In this document: in pieces, positions 1 through 10,984 of the stretch | Position numbering within the stretch: the stretch's first letter is position 1 | Layout: every line of letters begins with the position of its first letter | Translations under genes and position numbers: made by a program | The notes under the pieces: generated by a model | Told to the model about the DNA's origin: nothing | What the model saw: the letters and a program-made list of their open reading frames with translations, nothing else | Database searches by the model: none | Assembly (NCBI RefSeq): GCF_001411555.2 | Contig: NC_049902.1 | Location: 13,974,237 to 14,038,236 of the forward strand | Direction: 5' to 3' | DNA from: Juglans regia | Taxonomy: Eukaryota; Streptophyta; Magnoliopsida; Fagales; Juglandaceae | Length of the DNA stretch: 64,000 nt

Positions 1-597
1 ACTTCAGATCATACTCCCATGTTTATTGATCTCAAGAATGGTCCTTTTGTCTATGGCCCGGCCCCTTTTCGTTTCCAACAAATGTGGGTGGACCATCATC
101 GTTTTGTGGACTATGTTCGGGTAGGTTGGGCCTTTTGGGTGGAGGGTTCAACTATTCAAATTTTGACTAGAAAATTAAAGCAGACTAAGGTGGTGTTAAG
201 GGAGTGGAATAAAAGGGTCTTTGGGCATACATTGTGTCATATTAATGCGCTGGAAAAACGGGTTGAGGAGATTGAGCAACAGCTTCTAGTTAATTGGGAG
301 GAAAATTTGGAGAGAGAATTACATATGGTAGTCTCGGATTTGGCAAGCTGGCGGCGACAGGAAGAGATACGATTGGCACAAATGGAAAAATTAAAATGGA
401 AGGTGGACGGTGATCGAAATTCTAAATTTTTTCATGCTTGCCTTGCTAATAAGAGGAGGAAAAGAGTGTTGGAAATGAGTTCAAATGTGACGGTTTATGA
501 GACGCCGGAAAGCATACATCAAGGGCAGTGGAGTATTTTTCTTCTTTCCTTCAAGGGGAGCAATTGGTTGAGCCACCTAGACTGTAACAACTAATTG
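1..597 (+). pseudogene. LINE ORF2 fragment: endonuclease C-terminus and linker
   Basis: The window opens in frame with T-S-D-H-T-P-M (bases 1-21), the SDH motif that closes the L1 endonuclease active site. It is followed by PFRFQQMWVDH, a well-conserved sequence just after that motif in plant LINEs. A charged helical linker follows (ALEKRVEEIEQQLLVNWEENLERELH), then WKVDGDRNSKFFHACL, which corresponds to the conserved W-x-x-x-GD-x-N-[ST]-x-[FY]FH linker motif. The frame ends at a TAA. The following coding sequence resumes in another frame at about 668, so an indel separates the pieces. Confidence 0.8.
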
Positions 598-667
598 ATT
601 CAGTCATCTCAAAGGAAGAGAATGTCTCACTTCTTTGTGCACCTTCTATAGAGGAGTTTTTTAGGCC

Positions 668-1362
668 TTGTCTTCCATTTCGTCTCAAAGTGCTCCAAGT
701 CCTGATGGTTTTTGTTTAGGCTTATATAAAAGTTGTTTGGAGGTGGTTAAAATTGATATGTGGAATGGAGTTTTGGAATTCTTTATGTCCAAGCAACTTC
801 CAAGGTTTTTCACGGCCTCATATTTGGTTTTAATACCAAAGGTGGATTCGCCTACAGGTTTTGATAAATTTCACCCGATTAGTCTGTGCTCTATTTTTTA
901 TAAAATTGCTCCAAGATTATTGTGAATAGATTAACATGTCTCCTTCCTTGCTTGATATCTCTGGAGCAAGGAGCCTTTATTCCTGGAATGAGTATTTTTT
1001 AGAATATTAGCCTCACCCAGGAAATGGTTCATTCTATTAACAAAAGTACTTATGGGGGTAATATTATGCTAAAAGTGGATATGACGAAAGCTTATGATCA
1101 TGTGGATTGGGTCTTTTTTATTGCAGTTTTGCATAGGTTTGGCTTCTCTTCTGAATTTTATGATTTGGTGCATTTTTGTATCTCAAGTCCTTGGTATTCA
1201 GTTATGACGAATGGTATGGTCAAGGATTTCTTTCCAAGAGGTCGTGGTCTTTGCCAAGGGAATCCTTTGTCACATTGTTGGTTTATTATTCAGCAAAAGG
1301 TACTTTCCAGGATGATTCATGCCAGTGTGAGAGATAATATATCATCTATACACAAGCATTGA
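668..1362 (+). pseudogene. LINE ORF2 fragment: reverse transcriptase fingers and palm, catalytic YADD lost
   Basis: Three conserved RT blocks are readable: SAPSPDGFCLGLYKS (block 0), LVLIPKVDSPTGFDKFHPIS (block 1) and LKVDMTKAYDHVDW (motif A with its catalytic Asp). GRGLCQGNPLSH is motif B, with the usual Asp of QGDPLSP changed to Asn. A stop and frame change lie near 922-1020. Directly after motif B the text jumps from IHASVRDN to a segment close to FKYLGVPI at about 1405. The region that should carry the FADD/YADD catalytic pair is therefore deleted. This RT is dead. Confidence 0.85.
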
Positions 1363-1374
1363 CTTTTACACCGT

Positions 1375-2520
1375 ACGGGGTTCATGGAGGGAACTTTCCC
1401 TTTTAAATATCTAGGAGTGCCGATAATTTTGGGGCGTCTTAAGTAATCTCATCTGGGGGGCATGGTGAATAAAATGAGGCAAAAACTCAGTGGTTGGAAA
1501 ATGAGGCTACTCTCTATTGGTGGTAAATTAGTTCTGTTGAAGCATGTTGTATCTAGCATGGTGATTCACCTCTTTTTTGTTTTACAGGTCCCTCAAGCTA
1601 TTATTAATAAGATTCATAGATTGATGAGCTCCTTCTTTTGGGGAGAAATCAAGGGGTGGGGAGAAAAAGAAATGGGTGGCTTGGAAACATGCCTGCAAAC
1701 CTGCAAAACAAGGAGGTCTTGGGTTATGGCATCTTCATGACATGCAAAAAGCTTTACACATGCGTTTTGCTTGGAATCTTATACAAGGTAATTCTCTATG
1801 GGCTAATTTTTTCAAAGCAAAATATGTGGGTTCCAAGCCTTGGGCTTTAATAGAAGCCACAAAAGGTTCTAGATTCTAGAGAATGATTGCTAATTGTATT
1901 CTGTGTTTGTTAAATAATTCTAAATAGAAGATTATAGAAGGAGAGATTTTTTTCTGGTATGACAAATGCAGGGATAATGGTCCTCTTATTAATGAGATGC
2001 CAGTGGTGGGCTCACCCTTGCTAAAAGTTAAAGAATATAGATTGTTGGATAGTTAGGATGTGGATTTTCTAGATAATTTGGTTGGGCAGGAGAATGTAGA
2101 TGAGATTTTAGTCTCTTTATCTGGGCCTAATTTCGGAAAAGATGTTCTAGTTTGGACTTCTATGGAGTCAAGTATGTTCTCTACCAAATCTGCTTGGCAT
2201 TGTATTCGTATTAGAGGTTCTCCTCTTGATTGGCATGAGTGGATTTGGCATAAAAGCCTTCCTTTAAAAATGTCTATTCATTTTTGGAGGGCTTGGCATA
2301 TGGCCTTGAGTGTTGATCGCTTGTACCATTTGGTATTCCCCTTGTTTCCAAATGTGATTGTTGTCATGTAGGCCATATTGAAAATATTAACCATGTATTA
2401 TTTGAGGGTGATTTTCCTCATAAAGTATGGTCCTTTTTTGGCACTCTGTTTGGTATTCCTCTTGGCAGATCTTGGAAGCAAAATTCTGGAATTTGCTTTA
2501 GGCGTGCTAGCTCCTCTTCT
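1375..2520 (+). pseudogene. LINE ORF2 fragment: RT thumb and zf-RVT region
   Basis: Readable pieces in shifting frames include FKYLGVPI, MRQKLSGWKMRLLSIGGKLV and VLKHVVSSMVIHLFFVLQVP (the segment after the palm in plant LINE RTs). Further on are KEMGGL and GLGLWHLHDMQKALHMRFAW, then the zinc-binding RVT segment around 2160-2371 (TKSAWHCIR, WIWHKSLPLKMSIHFWRAWH). At least four frame changes occur between 1375 and 2400. Order and spacing agree with the family, so these are remnants of one protein rather than separate genes. Confidence 0.75.
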
Positions 2521-2523
2521 CAG

Positions 2524-3170
2524 GTGGGTTTTATAGTTGGTATCATTCACATCATTGTTACTTGGCAGTTGTGGAGGAGAAGATGCCTTGCTAGAATGGA
2601 AGGTATTCGGGAATCTTATGAAGTTGTTGTTCATTCTATTTGTGTGTGGCTTCATTTCCTTTGTCATGTGGTGAAGAATCCTATGTGTTTGTCTTTTCGA
2701 GATGGTAAGATATTAAAGGCCTTGCGGATTAAACCGATTGTGCCAAAAGCTCCTTGTTGCAAATTGGTTAAGTGGATTAAGCCACCTTCGGGATGGTACA
2801 AATTGAACACGGATGATAGTCGTCTCGAAAATCCTAGATCTTGTGGCATTGGTGGGGTTATTCGAAGTGATTCAAGTTGTCTTGTCAAGGCTTATGCCTC
2901 TCCTATTGGTTTTGGCTCCAACAACAAAGCGGAACTTTTGGCGCTTCTTCAAGAGTTGAAATTTTGCAAGGCTTTACATATTTCTAATGTGATAATAGAA
3001 ATGGACTCGATGGTGGTGTTATCGTGGTGGTTGAGAGGGCATTGTGGTGTGTGGTACCTAGAGGATTTTTGGGAAGATCTTGTTGGTTTAACTCGTAATC
3101 TTCATTGTTGGTTTCAACATGTGTTACATGAGGGTAATATGGTGGCAGATTAGTTAGCCAAGGAAGGTGC
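2524..3170 (+). pseudogene. LINE ORF2 fragment: C-terminal RNase H domain
   Basis: From about 2780 the frame reads WIKPPSGWYKLNTDDS, GIGGVIRSDSS, NKAELLALLQ, IIEMDSMVVLSWW and EGNMVAD. This is the plant LINE-type RNase H fold, with the acidic residues D (LNTD), E (AEL), D (EMDS) and the last D (MVAD) all retained. A stop codon directly after MVAD (3151-3153) cuts the tail, which continues in frame as LAKEGAL. This is the best preserved part of the LINE. Confidence 0.85.
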
Positions 3171-3477
3171 TTTAGGCCCCGACTTGGCTTTTTCTAATAA
3201 TTGTGAATTGCCGCAGACTCTTCGTGGCTTGCTCCGTTTGGATTTCTTAGGCCTTCCATCTCTAAGAGTTTAGTTTATTATGGTTTTTGTGGTTTTGTTT
3301 TATCAATCAATACATAAGTTTGTCATAGATTTGTTTTTTGGGTTGCAGGCCTGATGGGTCTTTCCATGGTCCTTTTCTTGTTACCAAGGTATTCCTCCGC
3401 CATAAGTGAGGGCATTATTAATAAATTTGGGAGGAGGTCACTATTGGACATGTCACTTTCCCTCTTTAAAAAAAAAA

Positions 3478-4199
3478 GCGTACTATCTACATACTTAAAA
3501 TTTTATAGAAGGAAAATTTCAAGTAGCCATACATCTTTCTTCCATAGTTTCAAGAGTACTCAAATATAAACAATGGAGATGATTACTCCACATAAAAAAA
3601 GTACCAATGCATAAAAAACATACTATTTTTTTATTGGTAGAAACAATAATACTATGAACAATAAATGAGAACTTGGCCATGCCTTGAGAAAACATGTGGT
3701 GCATCCGTCAATCTATCAACCAAGTTCTTAGAAACAAGAGTTTAAAAAAATTATAACTGCAAGACTATTGAGGAAATTGATAGCAGTAATTATTAGGGGA
3801 TGTGAATTACAAAGAAATCGTTTCAAGGCAAGATCAGCATGAATGAATCCATATAATATATAAGCCTTACAATAACATTAGAATAGCCACATTTTTTACC
3901 ACAAGGCAGGGGGTAAGACAGCCAAATTATAGTGTTCTTATTAATAGATTACATAGGAAATTTCAAAAAAAGTGTTCTTCATACATAGGGAAACACCAAC
4001 AGTGCATAAACAGATTGAGTGTCTAATAAGTTAGGGCTTCCGTTACAAGATAGTAATCCAAAATCAATGAACATAGATTTGAGCCTTGAAAATGTAACAA
4101 ATGGGTAATCATGAGAGCAAGGGGAAAATTACAGATATATATACATATATATTCTAGCAAAATATGAAGAAAAAGCAGAAGAAAAGAATAGTCGAAACT
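3478..4199. other. No gene recognised
   Basis: About 720 bases of AT-rich sequence between the LINE tail and the GC-rich CACTA flank. Reading frames are short and match no family I recognise. There is an AT-dinucleotide-like tract near 4136-4156. I see no RNA gene, LTR end or TIR in it. Confidence 0.5.
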
Positions 4200-5129
4200 C
4201 ACAAGGGAGTAGCAGAGTAGCAAACCGCGTGGGGGCCGTGGGTTGCGAACAAAGCAAGGGAGAGAGGGAGGGCCTCAGGTTGTTAAGCTAGGCGTGGAGG
4301 AGAAGGGGGCGACTACGGAGGACTGACAATGGCGTCGAGGTGTGAGTGGTGGCGAACGGCGCACCTAGCGGCGGCGAGATAGAGAAGTCTAAGAGAGAGA
4401 GAGGTTGAGGCCAGATTCGGGGGGGAAATGAAAGATATCGGCGAAGGGTTGGGGGAGAAGGAGGGGGTGGTCGTCGAGGTGAGGTGGTGGTGTCATTGGC
4501 GATGGGTTGTGCGGGTGGCTTGGGTTGTGCGTGGCGGAGGCTTGAGGGAGAAGAGGGATTGGGGAGAGAGAGGGGGGACGTGGGGGGAGATGGGAGGGAA
4601 ATGACTAAGGAAAAACGCGCGGATGAATTAATTTTATTAGCTTTTTACGGTGATGCAAATATCGCCGCATTAACTCAAAAAGTTGACGCAAATATGTGAA
4701 TCTCATTTTCAGCAAATAAAAAATTGTTGGTAATGCTCATTTGCAGTGGCAAAAATTCGCCGCAAAAAGTCTTGTATAGTGCTAGGAAAAATTTGTAAAA
4801 GGCTATTTCCGGCGCATCACATATCACCGCTAATAAACATTAATTGGCCGCAAAATACCTATTGCGGTGACACTTTTCGCTGCAAAAATTATATATTGTG
4901 GCGATTTCTCTATTCGACGGAAATAAAGTTACAATAGTTTCTTGTGGCAGAAAAAATCGCTGCAAAAGGTGTAAAAAATTGCAGCAAAAAATTTAACAGT
5001 GAATTCTTCCTCAACATTTTCCAAATTCGTGTTGGAATTAAGTGGTGAATTTGAAATCTATTTGCGGCGATTTTTTTTTTTTTTGCATCGATCTAAAAAT
5101 CACTGGAAAATGCCTATTTTCTTGTAGTG
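4200..5129 (-). mobile_element. Terminal part of a CACTA (En/Spm-type) DNA transposon
   Basis: The right end reads ...ATTTTCTTGTAGTG at 5116-5129. Its reverse complement, CACTACAAGAAAAT, is the classical terminus of plant CACTA elements. Inward of it, 4620-5100 is packed with short subterminal motifs in both orientations (GCGGCGATTTTT, TTCGCCGCAAAA, GCGGTGA, TCGCTGCAAAA), the usual transposase-binding architecture of this superfamily. Further left (4200-4620) is a G-rich stretch that would be a 5' leader read on the minus strand. I find no opposite terminus, so the element is truncated, or the other end lies in DNA I cannot assign. Confidence 0.7.
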
Positions 5130-5304
5130 TAGCTTTGTTGGCTTCAATATTTAAAGCCCGTGTTTATAAAGACCTGATGTAGCTCATCTTGTGATCAACA
5201 CAACCATGTAGACTTCTTAATAATCAGTCAACATTAGTCGAATTCAATCTCATACTATTTTAAGACTTAAATGTTTTAATAAATTCGAGAAATATTCTTT
5301 TTAA

Positions 5305-5677
5305 GGCTCGTTTGGAAAGTGAGATGAGATGCGAATTTTATGAATAGTTGTAACATAGTTTGTAAATAGTAGTGAAATAGTTTGAGTTGAGTATTTTTTG
5401 CGTATTGGAAAAATTAGAGAGAAAAAGTTGAATAAAAAATATTGTGAAATTAAAATATTGTTAGAATATAGTTTTATAACATTATTTTTGTTTGGAGATT
5501 TGAAAAAGTTGAATTGTGTTTTATTTTTTCTTTAAAAGTTTGGGAAAAGTTATAATGATTAGTTTGAAAAAGTTGTAATGACTAGTTTGAAGATTTTTTA
5601 TTTGAATTATGTTTGGAAAATAGATGTGATGAGATGAGTTGAAAATTTTTAGACGAGATATATTTCCAAACAAGCCC
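5305..5677. mobile_element. MITE with 3-bp TAA target duplication (PIF/Harbinger-like)
   Basis: The left end GGCTCGTTTGGAAA and right end TTTCCAAACAAGCCC are imperfect terminal inverted repeats. TAA flanks both sides (5302-5304 and 5678-5680). The 373-bp AT-rich interior contains TGAGATGAGATG near the left end and GATGAGATGAGTTGAAAA near the right. A relative lies in the leader of the P450 gene at 56345-56530, and one with similar ends at 61304-63422. The 3-bp duplication suggests the Tourist/Harbinger type, which I infer. There is no coding capacity. Confidence 0.75.
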
Positions 5678-5680
5678 TAA

Positions 5681-6569
5681 TCTTAATTTTTATCATTCCA
5701 ATAACACTTAGCGTGACACTCTTTAAGTATGTGTCATATTAATGAGAAGAAGACACTTGAAATGTGATACATCATTATGTGCAACATTAATACTCAAATT
5801 AATATTTAGCAGTACTCCATTACTCTCGTAATGCCAAAAACCAAGGCACGGGCCAGCCATGTTGCGGATGGAAGAGATACCGGTGGAGGTCCTTGTGGTC
5901 CGTCGACAACGTCTAACCTCGTCGTAGCTATCTCCAACGCCCATGGCTGGCTCGCGATGGCTATTCGCAGCGCACCCAGCACACGGTGCTATGCACGCAA
6001 TAAGAAATTTGTGGCCTCCAGCCACGAGCACGGCTGTCTCGTCGACGGTCACTACATGAACTGACGACACTCTCTACCTTATCCACTACTTGAATCGCCA
6101 ATAGGGGCCGTTGTCTACCCCGCTATGTACAAGGGAGTTCTACAGTGGCACTGTGTCCAAGCTCGGTGTCCACCTATTCCCAAATCAAGCTCGGTCTCTA
6201 GCTCTGGCACCACCTACATGGAATTCAGGAACTCAAAAACAGCTACTTGAAAGTCAAACTCACCCTCATGGGAAACTATTGTTCGGAGATCATCGCGTGG
6301 GAGCATACACTTCATTTGCAAGAGAAATAGTTGCTCTCCATTGCTTGGGAGTGACTTGCTCTGCTCGGGAGTGACCCAAGACCAGTCACGTCCTCTACTT
6401 GGCATGGTACCGACGGACCAGGCTCTCATCGCTCAGGCAGCACGCACGGACCACTCGCCATGGTCGGCACATGGGAATAGCCGATGAGCATGCATGGGCT
6501 CAGACCAGACCAGTCGCACATATGTAGTTGATAAAATTGCACAACTTGCATGAGACTCCGACGCCATTA
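5681..6569. other. Unassigned, moderately GC-rich sequence
   Basis: No convincing gene. Open frames exist on both strands (for example 5831-6064 plus and 5723-6070 minus) but overlap each other and resemble no family. Phrases such as AGCTCGGTCTCTAGCTC near 6187 resemble the dyad motifs of the arrays that follow. This could be the start of the large repeat-rich LTR that seems to end at 20722, which is speculation. Confidence 0.4.
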
Positions 6570-6790
6570 GTTGGGCTCGGGCAGCGCTCTGCTCTATTGC
6601 GCTGTGCTGTTGTGCTCTTCTCCGCTCTGCTACTCTACTTTATTACGTTGCGCTACTCTGCTGTTGTACTACTCTGCTCTGCTCTACTTTGATTTGCTCT
6701 GTTGCACTATGTTGCTCTATTGTTGCGCTGCTCCGTTCTGTTCTACTGCTCATATCTGCTCTGCTGCGCTGTTATGCTCTACTGTTGCAT
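6570..6790. repeat. CTCTGCTCTACT-type low-complexity tract
   Basis: About 220 bases of degenerate short-period repeat made of GCTCTGCTCTACT, TGTTGTGCTC and similar words. The open frame across it (serine-, leucine- and cysteine-rich) follows from the base composition and is not called as a gene. Confidence 0.7.
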
Positions 6791-7009
6791 AGGCAAGCAC
6801 GAACTGCCCCCAACTAACAAGAACTCCTGATTTGTCGCTCTCAAAATTCATGTGAATTCTATTTCAACTAAGAAATTTATTTTTTGTGTGGTTCGAAATG
6901 GAAAACATCAGCAATATAGGCCATCAGGGCATTGCTCATGCATCCCAATATGGCTCCATTAGAACAAATCACCATAAGCAAAAGGTCAAAAACTGCTAGA
7001 CCTTTCAGA

Positions 7010-7745
7010 TACAAGCTCAATCTCTAGATTGGCCATAAAGTATTAGCTAAGGACTAGAGCCATGAGCTCTACCCTGATAATGGCTATTCAGAATGCAAGT
7101 CCCAATGACTTGTCGAGTTTCGTGCAAGCTTGCTACCTGCGATGCATTGGCTTGGGAGCAAGGCCCTCGGGCACTACCAACCTACAAGAGCCAGTCGAAA
7201 TACAAGCCAGTCCCTAGGTTGGACTTGCCGGCCTTCGCGGTGTACAAGCCCAGTTTCTAGATTAGCCACGAAGTATTAGCTGAGGACTAGAGCGATGACC
7301 TCTGCCTTGATAATAGCTATTCGGAATGCAAGTTCCAATGACTTGTCAAGCCTTGCGGAAGATTGTTGCCTGTGATGCATTGGCTAGGGAGCAGGGCCCT
7401 TGGGTTCTACCAACCTACAACAGCCAGTCGGAATACAAGCCAGTCTCTAGATTGGACTTGTCGACCTTCGCGGGGTACAAGCCCAGTCTCTAGATTGGCC
7501 ATGAAGTACTAGCTATGGACCAGAGCCACGAGCTCTGCCCTGATAATGGCTATTCGGAACGCAAGTCCCATGACTTGTTGAGTTTCGTACAAGGTTGCTG
7601 CCTGCGATGCATTGACTAGGGAGCAGAGCCCTTGGGCTCTACCAACCTACAAGAGCCAGTTGGAATACAAGTCAGTCCTTAGATTGGACTTGCCGGCTTT
7701 CGCGGGGTACAAACCCAGTCCCGTGACTGGCCACAATGGAAGCAA
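7010..7745. repeat. 233-bp tandem repeat, three copies plus a partial one
   Basis: The phrase TACAAGC(C/T)CA(A/G)T recurs at 7010, 7243, 7476 and 7708, giving a period of 232-233 bases. Each unit contains the same landmarks in order: CTCTAGATTGGCC, AGTATTAGCT, AGAGC-ATGAGCTCT, TGATAATGGCTATTC, GATGCATTGGCT, ACCTACAAGAGCCAGT and GGACTTGCCGGC. Identity between units is high by eye. A further short echo (GTACAAGCCCAGTCACTTGATTGG) lies at about 7841. No coding function is apparent. Confidence 0.85.
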
Positions 7746-8180
7746 AAGGAAAGATGGCAAAAATGAAATACAAGAAAGAAAAGAATGAACCATACAGCTA
7801 GGTTCACAAAATTATTTTATCACAAATCCCAGTCTTCGTTGGTACAAGCCCAGTCACTTGATTGGGCGCAAAGGAAATGATTGGAAACAGAAGGAAAAGC
7901 GGCAAAACAAAAGAAAAGTGTAGCTCGGTGAAGCAACATGTGCATGGACTCCTCACAGCTCGGATTCAACAAAGCTCAGTTCGGACCAGTCACCGATGGT
8001 GGTTGGGCAAGACTTGGATTATCCTTGCGGGCTCTCTCAGCTGGCTTGCCCGAACTCCCTCAGCGGGCTCTCCCTAGGGTCCCTCCCAGCGGTTTATATT
8101 TCTCAAAACTTAAGTGAATTTTGTTTCAACTAACAAAATTGCTTCTTGTGGTGCAGAACCCAGGCCATGTGACCCTGCCC
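7746..8180. other. Spacer between arrays, with a dispersed direct repeat
   Basis: Contains CTCAAAACTTAAGTGAATTTTG-TTTCAACTAA at about 8102. It is nearly the same as the sequence at about 6839 (CTCAAAATTCATGTGAATTC-TATTTCAACTAA), roughly 1.26 kb upstream. The pair suggests an older, larger duplication that includes the 233-bp array. No gene is recognised. Confidence 0.5.
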
Positions 8181-9657
8181 TCCGACAGAGCGATTCAACA
8201 TGGACGAGCACCTCAGTTCAATGAAGTTGAGTCCCTAGACTTGATGCGGGGTAAGGCCAAGTCCCTAGACTCGACCACCCCCTGCTCAGCAAATTCGAGT
8301 CCCTAGACTCACTGACCCCCCGCTCAGCAAATTTGAGTCCCTAGACTTGCCATGAAGTCGAGCCCCTAGACTCACCATGAATTCGAGTCCCTAGACTCGC
8401 CGTGGGGTAAGGTCAAGTCCCTAAACTCACTGACCCCCTGCTCAGCAAATTCGAGTCCCTAGACTTGCCAAGAAGTTGAGTCCCAAGACACATTGCAGGG
8501 TAAGGACAAGCCCCTAGATTCATCGACCCACCGCTTAGCGAATTCGAGTCCCTAAACTCGTTGTAGGGTAAGCACAAGTCCCTAGACTCACCGACCCCCC
8601 ACTTAGCAAAGTCGAGTCCCTTGACTCTCCACGAATTCGAGTCCCTAGACTCGCCACGAATTCGAAACCCTAGACTCACTACTAGGTAAGGCCAAGTAAC
8701 TAGACTCACCGACCCCCATCTCTGCAAATTCAAGTCCCTAGACTCATTGACCCCCGCTCAGCAAATTCGAGTCCCTAGACTCACCACAAATTCGAGTCTC
8801 TAGACTCGCTATGGGGTAAGGCCAAATCCCTAGAATCGTCGACCCACCACATAGTGAATTTTAGTCCCTATACTTGCCATGAAACCAAGTCACTACACTC
8901 GATGCAGGGTAAGGCCAAGTCCCTAGACTCACCGACAGCCCGCTCAGCAAATTCGAGTCCCTAGACACGTTGTGGGGTAAGGCCAAGTCCCTAGACTCAC
9001 CGAGCCCTCGCTCAGGAAATTCGAGTCCCAAGACTCAACGAATTCGAGTCCCTAGACTTGCTATAGGGTGAGGCCAGGTCCCTAGACTCGCCAAACCCTC
9101 CGCTCAGCAAATTCGAGTCCCAAGACTTACCACGAATTCAAGACCCTAGACTCGCTGCAGCGTAAGGCCAAGTCCTTAGACTCACCAACCCCCCATTCTA
9201 TAAATTCGAGTCCCTGGACTTGCTGCAGGGTAAGGCAAAGTCCCTAGACTAGCCCACCCACCGCACAGTGAATTTGAGTCCCTATACTCACCATGAAGCC
9301 GAGTCCCTACACTCGCTGAGGGGTAAGGCCAAGTCCTTAGACTCGCCGACCACCCGCTCAGCAAATTCGAGTCCCTAGACTCACTACAGTATAAGGCCAA
9401 GTCCTTAAACTCACTGACCCCCCGTTCAGGAAGTTCGAGTCCCAAGACTCACAACGAATTCGGGTCCTTAGACTCACTTCGGGGTAAGGCCAGGTCCCTA
9501 GACTCGCCGAACCCTCGCTTAGCAAATTTGAGTCCCTAAACTCACCGACCCCCAGCTCAGCAGAGTCGAGTCCCTAGAGTCGCCATAAATTCTAGTCCTT
9601 AGAGTCGGCACGAATTCGAGACCCTGGACTCGCTGCGGGGTAAGGCCAAGTCCCTAG
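8181..9657. repeat. Dyad minisatellite GAGTC-CCTA-GACTC, block 1
   Basis: Some 1.5 kb is built from a core TTCGAGTCCCTAGACTCGCC. The core contains a perfect 5-bp (often 6-bp, CGAGTC/GACTCG) inverted repeat around a 4-base loop. Cores alternate with linkers in a higher-order pattern: AC-GAATTC, then GGGGTAAGGCCAAG, then CCGACCCCCCGCTCAGCAAA, giving composite units of roughly 90-100 bases. The array continues at 14227-14767 and 19208-19400, being interrupted by the two LTR insertions. Minus-strand open frames (repeating SRDSNLLSGGS and SLGTWPYPA) are by-products of the period. Confidence 0.9.
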
Positions 9658-10199
9658 TGTGACGCCCCCAAATTCCGCTTGGGATCGGACGGACATTTGA
9701 AGTGTCGAGACATGCAACACAAGGTTACCTGCCCCCGTTCATGACATATAAGATGCAATATTCCTAACATGCATCTAGCATTATGCAATATTCGCAGCGG
9801 ATAATTTTTTTCTTTAGCAATACTATGCACCAAACTAAAATATCCCAAATACTTAAAACATACTCCATACTTAACGACATACTAAACAACTAAGATCACA
9901 ATAATAGTCCATAAGGTTGTGATCATAAGTGTGCTGGAGATTGAACTCCACCAATACAAGTAGTAATCTGAGGTAACTATTGAAATACCATCTACGTAGC
10001 ACCGTCGCTTAGTCGGCCGTTTCCAGTTGGTCGATTCCCGATTCTCCTTTAGATCCTATAACAAAATCTACCATTCGGGGGGAATGGTAGTTGGGACTAC
10101 CATAGTGAGATTTGATTACAAATCTCAGCAAGTTAACGGAAAACTTCCACACAGGTTAATGATGCATGCATGGCAGTAAAAGCATGAATGCATAATCAA

Positions 10200-10530
10200 A
10201 TCATAAGTAATCATAGCATAACTTGACATACAACATAACATAACTGACATAACTTAAACTGAAACTGAAGCTTAGCATGAACGTGACTTGAAACATAGCT
10301 TGAACGTGAACATGCATAATTTGAACATGAACTTGAGCATGACATAACATAAATGTGAACTTGGAACATAACATAAATGTGAACATAACATAACATGAAC
10401 TTGAAACATATTCTTATCTCATGGGATTACCATGATTGCGTGAACGTAAACTTGAACGTAACATAACGTGAACTTGAAACATGACTTGAACGTGAAATAC
10501 ATGAACTTGAAATCTTATTCAATAGACTTA
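10200..10530. repeat. CATGAACTTGAA/ACATAACATAA degenerate short repeats in solo LTR 1
   Basis: A run of imperfect units such as TTGAACGTGAACATG and ACATAACATAAATGTGAAC. The counterpart in solo LTR 2 is at 18290-18650 on the other strand. Open frames across both tracts are low-complexity (Tyr, Val, Met, Ser and Cys rich) and are not genes. Confidence 0.75.
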
Positions 10531-10634
10531 ATCATTAAAGTGACCATATGGGTGCTACACAGGTCCCCTTGAGCCGTGTGTCCCTGCCGATTACCGCATC
10601 ACATCACAGGTTTCTATACCAGCTGTGAGTGCGT

Positions 10635-10805
10635 TAATACGTACTCCACAGTTGTTGTGGCCCCACGTATTCTACGTGTCACAATTGCTGTGTCTCACGT
10701 AGTGTATGCTCCACAGTTGTTGTGGCCCCATACTTCATGCTCCACAGTTGTTGTGGCCCCATGACTTATTTGTTTGTGCCACACTTGCTGTGGACACACG
10801 TAACG
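10635..10805. repeat. CCACA-GTTGT-TGTGG hairpin repeats in solo LTR 1
   Basis: Several copies of TCCACAGTTGTTGTGGCCCC, with diverged forms such as CACAATTGCTGTGTC and CACTTGCTGTGG, spaced 30-50 bases apart. Each contains a 5-bp inverted repeat CCACA/TGTGG. The counterpart in solo LTR 2 lies at about 17985-18160. Confidence 0.8.
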
Positions 10806-10984
10806 TAATGTGTGGCACCATCGGCGTTAGTGCCTGGCGCGCTCCGGTGACCAGCTAATTAGGCCCCATTCGCAACCTGTTGACTGTACTTCGTCAACCC
10901 AGGGAATTTCACACCTATTTAGACACTCCAGCGTGAACAAAGGAGTTCCACTAGGATATTACCCCATCCTAGCGCTTAGGGTCG

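Larger units (their letters stand above)
1..3477 (+). mobile_element. L1-type LINE retrotransposon, 5' end outside window, decayed
   Basis: The conserved pieces of a plant L1 ORF2 protein appear in order on the plus strand: the end of the apurinic-type endonuclease, reverse transcriptase blocks, a zinc-binding RVT region and a C-terminal RNase H. They are followed by a 3' untranslated stretch and an A-run at 3468-3477, the expected LINE poly(A) tail. The frame is broken many times and the catalytic part of the reverse transcriptase is missing, so the copy cannot move by itself. The 5' end and first target-site copy lie before base 1. LINE identity is clear; the exact 3' boundary rests on the A-run. 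Confidence 0.9.

Noticed and set aside
6571..6792. 73-codon Leu/Cys/Ser frame
   Set aside because: Low-complexity CTCTGCTCTACT tract.
8413..9445. Minus-strand frames with repeating SRDSNLLSGG / SLGTWPYPA peptide
   Set aside because: Reverse translation of the dyad minisatellite, with no start context or non-repetitive domain; the same happens at 14454-14741.
8181..9657. Possible CRISPR-like array (repeats with spacers)
   Set aside because: Linkers are themselves repeated, the setting is a plant nuclear genome, and there are no cas genes. It is a minisatellite.
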